Of a stretch of DNA of 64,000 bases, positions 26,411 to 34,724 are shown piece after piece; position 1 is the first letter of the stretch, and each line of letters opens with the position of its first letter. The notes beneath the pieces are model-generated. The model ran no database searches. It was given only the letters and a program-made list of their open reading frames with translations, and was not told the DNA's origin. The stretch lies in contig CAXXUZ010000003.1 of assembly GCA_963667605.2 (NCBI GenBank), positions 1,736,001 through 1,800,000 on the forward strand, given 5' to 3'. Source of the DNA: JADLGL01 sp963667605. Lineage in GTDB: Bacteria > Pseudomonadota > Alphaproteobacteria > Rhizobiales > Kaistiaceae. A program made the position numbers and the translations under genes.

Positions 26411-27511
26411 ATTGTAATACTCGATTGTCCCGTCACGCCATTGATAGATCACCCAGCCGGGCCGGTTCGCGTCGCCAATCTCGTTGAAGCCGATGGTACC
26501 GAGTACAGTGCCGAAAGTCCCCGTTGCGATTGCCTCGGTGATAGCTGCGAAGTCGACAATACCGGCTTGCTCGACCGCCGCCGCCCAGAGCTCGATGGCG
26601 GCGAAGGCGTAAAGGGTGAAGCCGTCCGCCTCGTCGCCGGCGGCGTTGATCGCAATAATCGCCGGCACTGTCTCGGCGTTCAGCCGGGGGTCCGGCTGGA
26701 ATGTGAACAAGGTGCCGTTGGCCTCGTCACCGGCCAATTCGAGAAAGACCTCGTCGGCTAGGGTGTCGCCGCCGAGCAAGAGTGGCCGGTAGTTGCTCCG
26801 CGCCATCTCGAGCCTCAGTGTTGCGACGTCTTTGGCACCACCGGCGACGTAAATGATTTCGATATTTGCATCGATCAGCCGCGTGACCAGGGTGTCGAAT
26901 GATGGATTTGCGACCGAATAGAAATCGATGTGGTCCGGTTGGCGGCCCTGTACAGCCAGCTGCTCAATTGCCGTATCGGTCAGACGTCGGCCAAAGGGCG
27001 ATCGATCGTCGATGATCGCGATCCTTGCGTCGGCGGGCTGAGCGGCGAGGAACTCAGCCGCCACTTGGCCTTGCTCATCCTCGCGGCCGAAAATACGGAA
27101 GATGCCGGGGCCAGGACGCTCCTCGGTGAAGCGAGGATCCGGCGCGCCGGGCGCGATCTGGACAATGCCTTCGGCAGCATAGACAGCCGCAGCCGCGATC
27201 GACGGCGCCGAGCACAAATGGCCGGCGACAAAGACGACTCCGGCGCCGGCGAGTTGGTTGGCGACCGCGTCGGCGCGGTCCTCCGAGCAAGTGTCATCGG
27301 CGATCTCAAGGACGATCTGTTGCCCGAGCACGCCACCGACTTCGTTGATCATCCTGACCGCCGCCTCGGCGCCCGCTCGGAGCTGGGCGCCCAGCAGTGC
27401 CAGCGATCCGGTCATCGGGCCGGCGACTGCGATCCGAATTTCCGCTTCGGCACCGCCCGCGCTGATCACGGCGATGATGATCGAAACGGCTAGGGCGCGG
27501 AATGCACTCAT
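26405..27511 (-). CDS. Branched-chain amino acid-type ABC transporter substrate-binding protein
   Basis: The 368-residue product is a periplasmic-binding protein of the LivJ/type I fold. It starts at ATG 27511 with a signal peptide (MSAFRALAVSIIIAVISAGG, cut near AEAE). The mature part opens with IRIAVAGPMTGSLALLGAQL and contains GAEAAVRMINEVGGVLGQ, VVFVAGHLCSAPSIAAAAVY and RSPFGRRLTDTAIEQLA. No permease or ATPase genes lie beside it, so it is an orphan binding protein and its ligand is unknown. The stop is inside the 28-bp palindrome upstream of the Crp/Fnr gene. Confidence 0.88.
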   Translation of the reverse strand: MSAFRALAVSIIIAVISAGGAEAEIRIAVAGPMTGSLALLGAQLRAGAEAAVRMINEVGGVLGQQIVLEIADDTCSEDRADAVANQLAGAGVVFVAGHLCSAPSIAAAAVYAAEGIVQIAPGAPDPRFTEERPGPGIFRIFGREDEQGQVAAEFLAAQPADARIAIIDDRSPFGRRLTDTAIEQLAVQGRQPDHIDFYSVANPSFDTLVTRLIDANIEIIYVAGGAKDVATLRLEMARSNYRPLLLGGDTLADEVFLELAGDEANGTLFTFQPDPRLNAETVPAIIAINAAGDEADGFTLYAFAAIELWAAAVEQAGIVDFAAITEAIATGTFGTVLGTIGFNEIGDANRPGWVIYQWRDGTIEYYNP

Positions 27512-27564
27512 CGCATAATCAAGCTTCCAATCCACCGAAGTTGAAACGGCTTGGGCGATCGCGT

Positions 27565-28434
27565 TTAGCGATCGCGGTCCGAGGCAACGGATTCGGCCAG
27601 CGCCAGTTTGAGCGCAAGCAGGTCCCGCCAGGCAAGGCGTTTGTGGAGGGGTTGGCGCAGAAGATAGGCCGGGTGGAGCATTGCCATCGCCCGAATCGTC
27701 CGGGCGCCCGAGGTAAATTGCAGCCAACGACCACGGAGCCGGAGGATGCCTTCACCGGTCGCGAACAGCTCTTTGCTGGCGGCATTGCCGAGGCAGATCA
27801 GAAAATCGGGATCGCACAAAGCAATTTGGCGTTTGATGAAAGGCCTACACGCTGCGGTTTCTTGCGGCGTCGGCGTTCGATTCCCTGGCGGCCGCCAGGG
27901 AACAATGTTGGCAATATAAACGGTCTCACGGTCCAACCCGATCGCCTCAAGCATGCGATCGAGCAGCTGGCCGGATCGGCCGACAAAGGGCAGGCCTTGG
28001 ATATCCTCATCTCTGCCCGGCGCTTCGCCGACCAGCATCACGCGCGCACTGGGGTTGCCGTCGGCGAACACAAGATTGGTGGCAGTGTGGCGGAGGTTGC
28101 AGCCTTCGAAGCGCAACAAGGCCTCCCGCAACTCATCCATTGTGTTGGCTGCGGCCGCGGCGGCGTGGGCTTGGAGAGCCGATTCCTCGGCTGGTGCTGC
28201 GGTCATCGACTCGAAGCGAGGGGATCCCTGAGATGCGGACGTGAGTGGCGGCTCGGCCGTGGCTGGCTTGGTTGCTTTTCCCGGGACCGCTAGGCGGTCG
28301 ATTAGCTGCTCGGATAGAACAGCGTCGACGCCGATCGCGGCATACCATTCGAGCAGCGATTTGAGTTCGCCGTTGCTCCACACCGATACCGGCCTCCCCA
28401 CTGATCCGCCGTAATTGTCGTCACCAGTTGGCAT
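27565..28434 (-). CDS. Uracil-DNA glycosylase, family 4-like
   Basis: This is a base-excision repair enzyme removing uracil from DNA, of the iron-sulfur family 4 type. The 289-residue protein has a variable N-terminal third. The core is TATNLVFADGNPSARVMLVG, EAPGRDEDIQGLPFVGRSGQ, NIVPWRPPGNRTPTPQE and the C-terminal AMLHPAYLLRQP. Cys residues at CNLR, TAACRPF, IALCDPDF and FLICLG could supply cluster ligands; the first site has one Cys instead of the CxxC seen in thermophile enzymes. ATG 28434 (MPTGDDNYGG) is preferred to an upstream frame start at 28497. A poorly conserved Ala/Pro-rich linker lies at about residues 50-95. Confidence 0.88.
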   Translation of the reverse strand: MPTGDDNYGGSVGRPVSVWSNGELKSLLEWYAAIGVDAVLSEQLIDRLAVPGKATKPATAEPPLTSASQGSPRFESMTAAPAEESALQAHAAAAAANTMDELREALLRFEGCNLRHTATNLVFADGNPSARVMLVGEAPGRDEDIQGLPFVGRSGQLLDRMLEAIGLDRETVYIANIVPWRPPGNRTPTPQETAACRPFIKRQIALCDPDFLICLGNAASKELFATGEGILRLRGRWLQFTSGARTIRAMAMLHPAYLLRQPLHKRLAWRDLLALKLALAESVASDRDR

Positions 28435-28609
28435 CGGGTAGTTGCCTTGATCGTCGCTCGTCCGCCTCAACACACCGATGCTTAGCCTCCCGCACACGGC
28501 GACTCAAATCGGGGCCCCTTCGCGCTTCGAAAACCCGGGGGCACCACGTTTCGTCATCGGCAGCGCTTGTGCTAATGCGCTGGCAAACGGAGGGACCGGA
28601 GAGTGGATT

Positions 28610-28984
28610 TTGCGACGGATAAGCTTGGCTTTCGACGGCGTGACGATTGAGGCGGAACTGCTCGATACTCCAACCGCCGATGCGATCTGGTCGGCGCTAC
28701 CGGTCGAGGCTTCGGTTTCGACCTGGGGTGACGAAGTCTATTTCGACTGCGGAGTAAGTTGCAGCCAAGAGCCGGACGCGCGGACGGTAGTGACGGCCGG
28801 CGAAATTGCATTTTGGCCGCCCGGAGACGCGGTCGCCATTGGTTTCGGCCGGACGCCTGTGTCGGAGGGCGATGAGATTCGGCTGGCATCTCCGGCCAAT
28901 ATCTGGGCGCGGGCGATCGATGATGTTGCCGCGCTAAAATCGGTCCGATCCCGTAGCCGGGTTCGCGTCGTCATCCTCGACTAG
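28610..28984 (+). CDS. Cyclophilin-like fold protein (TM1367 type)
   Basis: The product resembles the small bacterial cyclophilin-like proteins of the TM1367/DUF369 group, whose function is unknown. Matching parts are FDGVTIEAELLDTPTADAIW, ALPVEASVSTWGDEVYFD, TAGEIAFWPPGDAVAIGFG and TPVSEGDEIRLASPANIWAR. A TTG at 28610 with GGAG about ten bases upstream gives 124 residues and fits the family start. An ATG at 28478 in frame would add 44 unmatched residues and overlap the start region of the glycosylase gene. It runs divergently from that gene and precedes crcB by 42 bp. Confidence 0.7.
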   Translation: MRRISLAFDGVTIEAELLDTPTADAIWSALPVEASVSTWGDEVYFDCGVSCSQEPDARTVVTAGEIAFWPPGDAVAIGFGRTPVSEGDEIRLASPANIWARAIDDVAALKSVRSRSRVRVVILD

Positions 28985-29026
28985 GGACTAGCCGAGCGCT
29001 CCGGCGAGGGGCACTGGAGCAGGCCA

Positions 29027-29404
29027 ATGAACAATCTTCTCTTGGTCGCCGTCGGCGGTGCCGCTGGCGCTTCGGCGCGTCATTTGGTGGGGCTGATGAG
29101 CATCCGCGCCTTCGGCACCGAGTTCCCGGCCGGCACCTTCATTGTCAACATCGTCGGCTGCTTGGCGATGGGGCTGTTCGTCGGTTTGCTGGCGCACCGG
29201 TTCCAGGGATCCCAAGCTCTGCGGCTCCTAATTGCCACCGGCTTCCTCGGTGGCTTCACAACTTTCTCGGCTTTCTCGCTCGATTTCACCATATTGTGGG
29301 AGCGCAACGAAATGGCGCTTGCGATCGTTTATGTCGCCGCCTCGGTGATCCTGTCGCTGGCGGCGCTGGCGGCCGGGCTGTGGATAGTCCGGACCCTCGC
29401 TTGA
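29027..29404 (+). CDS. crcB: Fluoride ion channel CrcB/Fluc
   Basis: Fluc proteins form dual-topology dimers that export fluoride. The 125-residue product has four membrane segments and the signature pieces GGAAGASARHLVGL, GTFIVNIVGCLAMGLFVG and the pore-lining GFLGGFTTFSAFSLD. A clear ATG follows the previous gene. I see no fluoride riboswitch in the short gap upstream. It is followed after seven bases by the pseudouridine synthase gene, so the genes are probably in one transcript. Confidence 0.95.
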   Translation: MNNLLLVAVGGAAGASARHLVGLMSIRAFGTEFPAGTFIVNIVGCLAMGLFVGLLAHRFQGSQALRLLIATGFLGGFTTFSAFSLDFTILWERNEMALAIVYVAASVILSLAALAAGLWIVRTLA

Positions 29405-29411
29405 GGATCTT

Positions 29412-30401
29412 GTGAGCATGGGCCGGGTCGAGACCAGGAAGGTTGAACGCGACGAGGCGGGGATGCGTCTTGATCGGTGGTTCCGAGCGCACTTCCCTGA
29501 CGTGTCCTTCGGCCATTTGCAGAAGCTGCTGCGGTCCGGCCAGATTCGTGTCGACGGGAAGAGGACGCGGACCAATTGGCGGCTGGAGCCGGGTCAATCG
29601 GTGAGAGTGCCGCCGCTACGCACCACCGACACTCTTCACCGTCTCGCCGGTCCGGCGGGGCGGTCCGATATTCTCAGAGACAGTCTCCTTTACGAGGATG
29701 ATGCGGTGCTGGTGTTCAACAAGCCTGCGGGGCTGGCCGTGCAGGGCGGATCCGGCCTCACCCGGCATGTCGACGCGATGCTTGAATCCTGGCGCGATCG
29801 CAAGGGCCAGAAGCCGCGACTGGTCCATCGGCTGGATCGTGAAACCTCCGGCGTGCTGGTAGTGGCAAAGATGCGACTCGCCGCATCGCATTTGGCCGCG
29901 GCTTTTCGCAGGCGCTCGGCGCGCAAGCTCTATTGGGCGCTGGTCGCCGGTTTGCCCAAACCGCGCCAGCGGCGGATATCGACCTGGCTGGCCAGAGATC
30001 GGGGCGGCGATGGCGAAAAAATGATTGTCTCCAAACACGGCAGCGACGAGGCCAGCCACGCCGTCAGCCACTACTCGGTCGTCGACCACGTCGGCACCAG
30101 CCTCTCGTGGCTGGCCATGCGCCCGGTCACCGGCCGCACCCATCAATTACGGGCCCATGCCGCCCATATTGGCCACCCGATCGTTGGCGATGCGCTCTAT
30201 TTCAACCTCAATGACTGGCAGCTTCCCGGCGGTATCCAGAACCGGCTGCATCTGCATGCGCGTCGGATCGTGATACCGCATCCCGGGGGCGGGATGATCG
30301 ATGTGTTTGCGCCACTGCCGGCCCATATGGTGCAGAGTTGGAATTTGCTCGGGTTCGATGTCGACCAAGAGGAAGCTGCCGAGGCGGTCGATGCAGCATG
30401 A
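29412..30401 (+). CDS. RluC-type 23S rRNA pseudouridine synthase
   Basis: RluA-family enzymes convert uridines in rRNA to pseudouridine. The 329-residue protein has an N-terminal S4 domain (MRLDRWFRAHFPDVSFGHLQ, KLLRSGQIRVDGKRTR) and a catalytic domain with LVHRLDRETSGVLVVAK. The Asp of HRLDRETSG is catalytic, and RPVTGRTHQLRAHAAHIGHP is also present. Length and S4 domain agree best with RluC, which acts on sites 955, 2504 and 2580 in E. coli; the exact target is inferred. GTG 29412 is used; ATG 29418 is equally possible. Its end overlaps the ATP12-type gene. Confidence 0.9.
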   Translation: MSMGRVETRKVERDEAGMRLDRWFRAHFPDVSFGHLQKLLRSGQIRVDGKRTRTNWRLEPGQSVRVPPLRTTDTLHRLAGPAGRSDILRDSLLYEDDAVLVFNKPAGLAVQGGSGLTRHVDAMLESWRDRKGQKPRLVHRLDRETSGVLVVAKMRLAASHLAAAFRRRSARKLYWALVAGLPKPRQRRISTWLARDRGGDGEKMIVSKHGSDEASHAVSHYSVVDHVGTSLSWLAMRPVTGRTHQLRAHAAHIGHPIVGDALYFNLNDWQLPGGIQNRLHLHARRIVIPHPGGGMIDVFAPLPAHMVQSWNLLGFDVDQEEAAEAVDAA

Positions 30402-31182
30402 TCTCGCGATGATGGAACGATCGAATCCGCTGGAGTCGGCGCAGGACCGTGATCGCCGGACGCTGCCGAAGCGCTTCTATCAGAACGTGTCGGTTGCGGC
30501 CGAGGACGACACCCATTTGATACTGCTCGACGGACGCCCGGTCCGCACGCCGGGGCGAAAGCTGGTGGCGGTCGCGGCGCGGCCGATCGCGGAGGCGGTC
30601 GCCGCCGAGTGGCGGGCGCAGCGGGATATCATCGATCGAGGGAGCATGCCGCTGACTCGGATCGTCAACTCAGCGATTGATTCAGTTGCGCCGCGGATCG
30701 AGGAGGTTCGCAACGAGGTGGCCGCTTATGCCGGTACTGATTTGCTTTGTTATCGCGCCACAGGGCCGGTGGGTTTGGTCGAGAGGCAGGAAGTTCTGTG
30801 GAGCCCGGTGATTGCCTGGGCGGACGAATTTCTAGAGGCCCGACTTGTGCGTGGCGAGGGTGTGGTGCCGGTAACGCAACCCGTGGAAGCGCTCGATAAG
30901 ATTGCCGCGGCGGTCCGGTCGTTCGAGCCGCTGCCGCTGGCGGCGCTGCATCTCGTCACGAAGCTGACCGGGTCCGCCATTCTGGCCCTTTCGGTCGCCT
31001 ATCACCGCTTGTCGGCGAGCTCGGCCTGGCAAGCGGCGAATGTCGACGAAGACTGGCAGATAAAGCAATGGGGCGAGGACGGCGACGCGCGATCGCGACG
31101 AGAGATGCGCTGGAGCGAAATGGTGGCGGCGGCTTTGATCCTGGCAACGTTGGATAGGCCAACATCACCGTCGGAGCTCTGA
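30391..31182 (+). CDS. ATP12 family F1-ATPase assembly chaperone
   Basis: ATP12 proteins assist assembly of the alpha subunit into the F1 sector in mitochondria, and alphaproteobacteria carry homologues. The 263-residue product has LPKRFYQNVSVAAEDDTHLI, LLDGRPVRTPGRKLVAV, AEAVAAEWRAQRDIIDRGSM with PLTRIVNSAID, and AYAGTDLLCYRATGP. The C-terminal helix carries AWQAANVDEDWQIKQWGED. The start at 30391 (MQHDLAMMERSN) overlaps the preceding gene by 11 bases; ATG 30409 or 30412 is possible. With the DUF1476 homologue at 21144, two ATP synthase accessory proteins are present in the window, though no atp genes are. Confidence 0.9.
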   Translation: MQHDLAMMERSNPLESAQDRDRRTLPKRFYQNVSVAAEDDTHLILLDGRPVRTPGRKLVAVAARPIAEAVAAEWRAQRDIIDRGSMPLTRIVNSAIDSVAPRIEEVRNEVAAYAGTDLLCYRATGPVGLVERQEVLWSPVIAWADEFLEARLVRGEGVVPVTQPVEALDKIAAAVRSFEPLPLAALHLVTKLTGSAILALSVAYHRLSASSAWQAANVDEDWQIKQWGEDGDARSRREMRWSEMVAAALILATLDRPTSPSEL

Positions 31183-31196
31183 GCCTGCCGACCGCC

Positions 31197-31808
31197 ATGG
31201 AGTTGCAAACCACCACCCACCGCGGACGAAATCTGGCACTGCTGCGCGCAGCAGCAGGCCTTGTCGACATCGGCGATCGACCGATCCGGGTGCTGCAGGT
31301 TGGTCCCGGTCTTGCGGTTCGCTATCTCGGCCGGCTTTCGGGCGCCGACGCTCCATTGCGACCACTGTTCAAGGGAATTGAGACGGTGCTGCGCCGCTTC
31401 CCGCTCCCCGATTCCTGGTTTGAAAACTATGAAAGCGGTGAGATCCTCGAAGTGTTCTCGCCTCGGACGGTCGAACTCACAATCCTTGACATCAATCCAA
31501 GGTCGTTGGCCCTGGTTTCAAACCACCTCTCCACTGTGGATGTGGCCACGCTGGTCGGCGACATCTCGCAGGAAGGACTAGCGTCCCAGCACGGCCTTAC
31601 AGATTGGTTCGATTTGGTTGTGGCGCTTTCGACGGTCAGCAGAGTACCGGAAGCGGCAAGAAACTCGGCGGCTGCAAATCTGATCGAATCCTCGGCACCG
31701 GGCGGATTGATCGTTGAGAACACTATTGATCTGCAGCCGATCGGGGGGGTTGAGGCAACAAACTATGATTCAATTTATCGCAAATTGTCGCGATTGCCGA
31801 AACTCTAA
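31197..31808 (+). CDS. Class I SAM-dependent methyltransferase-like protein
   Basis: The 203-residue product has the layout of a small Rossmann-fold methyltransferase. The glycine loop is VLQVGPGLAVRYLGRLSG, the acidic end of strand 2 is LTILDINPRSLALVSNHL, and the following turn is ATLVGDISQEG. The post-strand 4 region is WFDLVVALSTVSRVPEAARN. I cannot name a substrate and find no specific family match. It follows the ATP12 gene by 14 bp and precedes a relatively AT-rich gap with a GCGCA-TAG-TGCGC hairpin at about 31840. Its codon use looks less GC-biased at the 3' end than its neighbours, which may mark a later arrival. Confidence 0.55.
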   Translation: MELQTTTHRGRNLALLRAAAGLVDIGDRPIRVLQVGPGLAVRYLGRLSGADAPLRPLFKGIETVLRRFPLPDSWFENYESGEILEVFSPRTVELTILDINPRSLALVSNHLSTVDVATLVGDISQEGLASQHGLTDWFDLVVALSTVSRVPEAARNSAAANLIESSAPGGLIVENTIDLQPIGGVEATNYDSIYRKLSRLPKL

Positions 31809-31967
31809 TGTAGCGAAAGTTGTTTTGATTAGGTTCGAATCGCGCATAGTGCGCAGCCAGCTTTTCCTGTGGCCGAGTAAAAAACGGCGGTTCTTGCCGG
31901 CGCTGAGGCAGCGAGGAGGCCGCTGAATCCCGGGATAGCATGGTGTCCAAAACTCCGGGGGAGGCGC

Positions 31968-32246
31968 GTGAAGAACGTTCGCGTGGTCATTGAGGGGTTG
32001 GTGCAAGGTGTTGGGTTTCGCACTTGGCTGCAGCGCGAGGCACGCAAAGCCAATCTGCATGGGTGGGTCCGGAATGCCGGGTTGGGGACCGTTGAGGCCC
32101 TGTTCTCGGGGGACAAGGCCGCAGTGAAACATTTGGTGGAGCTGTGTAGGCTCGGGCCCCCGGCGGCGACGGTTACGGAGGTGTCGACGCATCGCGCGGG
32201 AGAGCCTGGTGATCCGACCTTTCAGATTCTACCAGCGGCGTCGTGA
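31968..32246 (+). CDS. acyP: Acylphosphatase
   Basis: Acylphosphatases hydrolyse carboxyl-phosphate bonds such as acetyl phosphate or 1,3-bisphosphoglycerate. The 92-residue protein shows the active-site P-loop GLVQGVGFRTWLQREA (catalytic Arg in GFR) and LHGWVRNAGLGTVEALFSG with the catalytic Asn. GTG 31968 begins just after a GGGGGAGG-like element. Its last 74 bases overlap the 3' end of lipB on the other strand. Confidence 0.92.
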   Translation: MKNVRVVIEGLVQGVGFRTWLQREARKANLHGWVRNAGLGTVEALFSGDKAAVKHLVELCRLGPPAATVTEVSTHRAGEPGDPTFQILPAAS

Positions 32247-32949
32247 ACGATCCACCGAATACGGACAAGAAGGTTCGGCGCAACACGGCATCAACCTTCG
32301 ACATCGGCACGGCAATCCCTTGTCCGTTCAGGCTGGTGACTGCGAATCCGGTCGCTCCGCAGGGTATAATACCGGCATAGTGGTCGAGGTCGGGCCGAAC
32401 ATTGATCGATAGGCCGTGGAGGGTTACCCAGCGGCGAACCCGGACCCCGATGGCAGCTATCTTCGCATCGGCGGTTCGATTTCTGGACGGAATCCAGACC
32501 CCGACCCGATCGCTCCGGCGGCTTCCGGCCAAGCCGAAAGCCTTAAGCGTGTGGATGATCCAGGTCTCCAGGTGATTGATGTAGCACCGCAAATCGCGGC
32601 CGCGATCATTCAGATTGAGCATCACGTAGACGACCCGCTGGCCGGGGCCGTGATAGGTGTATTGGCCGCCACGGCCGCTACGGAAGACTGGGAACCGTGC
32701 CGGATCGAGCAGATCCTCGGACTTGGCGCTAGTTCCGGCGGTGTAGAGCGGCGGGTGCTCGAGCAGCCAGACCAACTCCGGCAGTTCTTCGGACAGGATC
32801 GCTTCAACCCGCCGTTCCATTTCGGCGACCGCGTCCGGATAGGACACCAGTCCATCGCTTGACCGCCATTCGAGTGCGGTGTCGTTCCGATTGTGCAGAT
32901 TTGGACAATCAGTCTGGGGCTCGGTGGTTTTGATCGATTGAGTGGGCAA
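32173..32949 (-). CDS. lipB: Octanoyl-ACP:protein octanoyltransferase (lipoate biosynthesis)
   Basis: LipB moves octanoyl groups from acyl carrier protein to lipoyl domains of enzyme complexes such as pyruvate dehydrogenase. The 258-residue protein shows LVWLLEHPPLYTAGTSA, the core SGRGGQYTYHGPGQRVVYVM, the catalytic Lys region DAKIAAIGVRVRRWVTLHG and the catalytic Cys in IIPCGATGFAVTSL. The frame begins with TTG at 32949, and a later start is possible, since homologues begin near LEWRSSDGLVSY. The C-terminal 25 residues overlap acyP convergently and look non-conserved. Confidence 0.93.
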   Translation of the reverse strand: MPTQSIKTTEPQTDCPNLHNRNDTALEWRSSDGLVSYPDAVAEMERRVEAILSEELPELVWLLEHPPLYTAGTSAKSEDLLDPARFPVFRSGRGGQYTYHGPGQRVVYVMLNLNDRGRDLRCYINHLETWIIHTLKAFGLAGSRRSDRVGVWIPSRNRTADAKIAAIGVRVRRWVTLHGLSINVRPDLDHYAGIIPCGATGFAVTSLNGQGIAVPMSKVDAVLRRTFLSVFGGSFTTPLVESERSDHQALPRDASTPP

Positions 32950-33070
32950 AAAAGCGTCCTACGACTGTGCGAGCGCTTGCTCACCCGCGTCGGCTTGTAA
33001 CCCCAGAATCGATTTGGTACACCCCATCGGCTCGCGCGGGCGGGGATCGCTTCGCGGCTCCCTCAAATGT

Positions 33071-33155
33071 GCGGTGGTGGCGGAACTGGTAGACGCGCAG
33101 CGTTGAGGTCGCTGTGGGGCAACCCGTGGAAGTTCGAGTCTTCTCCACCGCACCA
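33071..33155 (+). tRNA. tRNA-Leu (GAG)
   Basis: A long-variable-arm tRNA begins GCGGTGG (33071-33077) and closes with CCACCGC (33145-33151), then A and encoded CCA (33153-33155). The anticodon stem CAGCG/CGCTG holds loop TTGAGGT, anticodon GAG. The T-loop is GTTCGAGTC. The extended variable arm fits leucine. Confidence 0.95.
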
Positions 33156-33301
33156 TTTTCCTTCTAGCTTGGTCCAAGAGCGTTTCGGTCTCGTTTTTGT
33201 TGTTCGATTGCTTGGGGTGGACCGGGTAGAGCCGCTGCTCTCACACACTCGTCGGGCCAGCGCATTTGTGGCCCCCTTGGGGAGCCAGTTTGGAGAGCGC
33301 T

Positions 33302-34711
33302 ATGGCTGAAGGGCGCACGGTCGCGGGAGGCGAAGGCGGTTTCGCGGTGCCGGTCAGGGAAGCCGACGGCACGCTCGCAGCTGTCTTTGTCGGTGCGCTC
33401 ACCGAAGCGATCGCAGCGAAGGATGCGGAGAGAATCACAGCGATTGCCGGTGACCTCCACTCGGCAGACGTAGCCGATTTGCTGGAAGCGCTTCCGACCG
33501 ATCTTCGCGGTAGCTTTGTCCGATTCCTCGGTGGCGCCTTCGATTTTGCCGTCCTCACCGAGGTCGACGATGGTATCCGCGATCAGCTGCTGGAGGCGCT
33601 CCCGGTCAAGGCAATCGCCGAGGGCGTCGCCAAGCTTGATTCCGACGATGCCGTCCAAATCCTTGAGGATCTCAATGCATCCGAGCGCAATCAGATTCTC
33701 CAGCAGATGCCGCCGGAGAGCCGGGTCGCGCTTAAGCGCAGCTTGGAGTACCCGGAGGAATCGGCAGGTCGTCGGATGCAAGCCGCTTTCATCGCCGTGC
33801 CTCAATTCTGGACCGTCGGTCAGACCATCGACCACATGCGCGAGGCCGATGATCTGCCGCAGGACTTCCACGAGGTCTTCGTCGTCGATCCCGCTTTCCG
33901 AATGCTCGGAGTGGTCCAGCTCAATCGGCTTCTACGCTCCAAGCGGCCGACACCGATGATTGCTTTGATGGACGAGACCACGCATGTGGTTCACGCCACC
34001 GAGGACCAGGAAAAAGTGGCCCATCGGTTTGAACGATACGATCTGGTCTCGGCAGCGGTGGTGGACGACGCTGAGAGACTGGTTGGCGTCCTGACCATCG
34101 ACGACATGTTGGATGTCATCCAGGAGGAAACCGACGAGGACATAAAGCATCTGGCTGGCGTCGGCGATGAGGAGTTGACGGCTTCGATCGTCCGAAGTTC
34201 CCGCTCGCGGCTGCCCTGGTTGGTGTTCAATACCGCTACGGCCTTCCTGGCGGCTGCGGTTATTGGTATTTTCGGCGGCTCGATCGAGCAAATGGTGGCG
34301 CTTGCCATATTGATGCCGATCGTCGCCGCGTTAGGTGGCAATACAGGTGTCCAGGCGATGACCGTGACCGTGCGTGCGATCGCAACGCGAGACCTTGGCC
34401 GTGGCAATGCGAGGCGCGTGATCCTGCGCGAAATGCTGGTCGGCCTTCTCAATGGCTTGGCGATCGCGCTCTTGGTCGGCATCGTTGCCGGAATTTGGTT
34501 TTCTAATTTCGAACTCGCGGTAATTATCGGTGCTGCATTGGTGATCAACATGTTCGTGGCCGGGCTTGCGGGAGTGTTGATCCCGATGACGCTCAACCGG
34601 TTGAATTTGGATCCGGCGGTGTCGTCGGGTGTGTTTGTGAGCACCGTTACCGATGTTGTTGGCTTCTTTTCCTTCCTTGGCCTCGCGGCCCTGTGGTTCG
34701 GTTTTTTTTAG
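33302..34711 (+). CDS. mgtE: Magnesium transporter MgtE
   Basis: MgtE is a Mg2+-gated magnesium channel. The 469-residue product starts at ATG 33302, with GGAG upstream. It has an N-terminal superhelical MgtE-N domain (repeats such as DVADLLEALPTDLRGSFVRF and DDAVQILEDLNASERNQILQ). A pair of CBS domains follows (from about residue 155; VVDDAERLVGVLTIDDMLDV). The C-terminal membrane domain contains LMPIVAALGGNTGVQAMTVT, the pore signature, and NMFVAGLAGVLIPMTLNRL. No Mg2+ riboswitch was recognised upstream. It follows tRNA-Leu(GAG) by about 150 bp. Confidence 0.95.
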   Translation: MAEGRTVAGGEGGFAVPVREADGTLAAVFVGALTEAIAAKDAERITAIAGDLHSADVADLLEALPTDLRGSFVRFLGGAFDFAVLTEVDDGIRDQLLEALPVKAIAEGVAKLDSDDAVQILEDLNASERNQILQQMPPESRVALKRSLEYPEESAGRRMQAAFIAVPQFWTVGQTIDHMREADDLPQDFHEVFVVDPAFRMLGVVQLNRLLRSKRPTPMIALMDETTHVVHATEDQEKVAHRFERYDLVSAAVVDDAERLVGVLTIDDMLDVIQEETDEDIKHLAGVGDEELTASIVRSSRSRLPWLVFNTATAFLAAAVIGIFGGSIEQMVALAILMPIVAALGGNTGVQAMTVTVRAIATRDLGRGNARRVILREMLVGLLNGLAIALLVGIVAGIWFSNFELAVIIGAALVINMFVAGLAGVLIPMTLNRLNLDPAVSSGVFVSTVTDVVGFFSFLGLAALWFGFF

Positions 34712-34724
34712 GCAGCGATGAGGT

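Noticed and set aside
31828..31852. T-loop-like GGTTCGAATC suggesting a tRNA
   Set aside because: No acceptor, D-arm or anticodon arm can be built around it.
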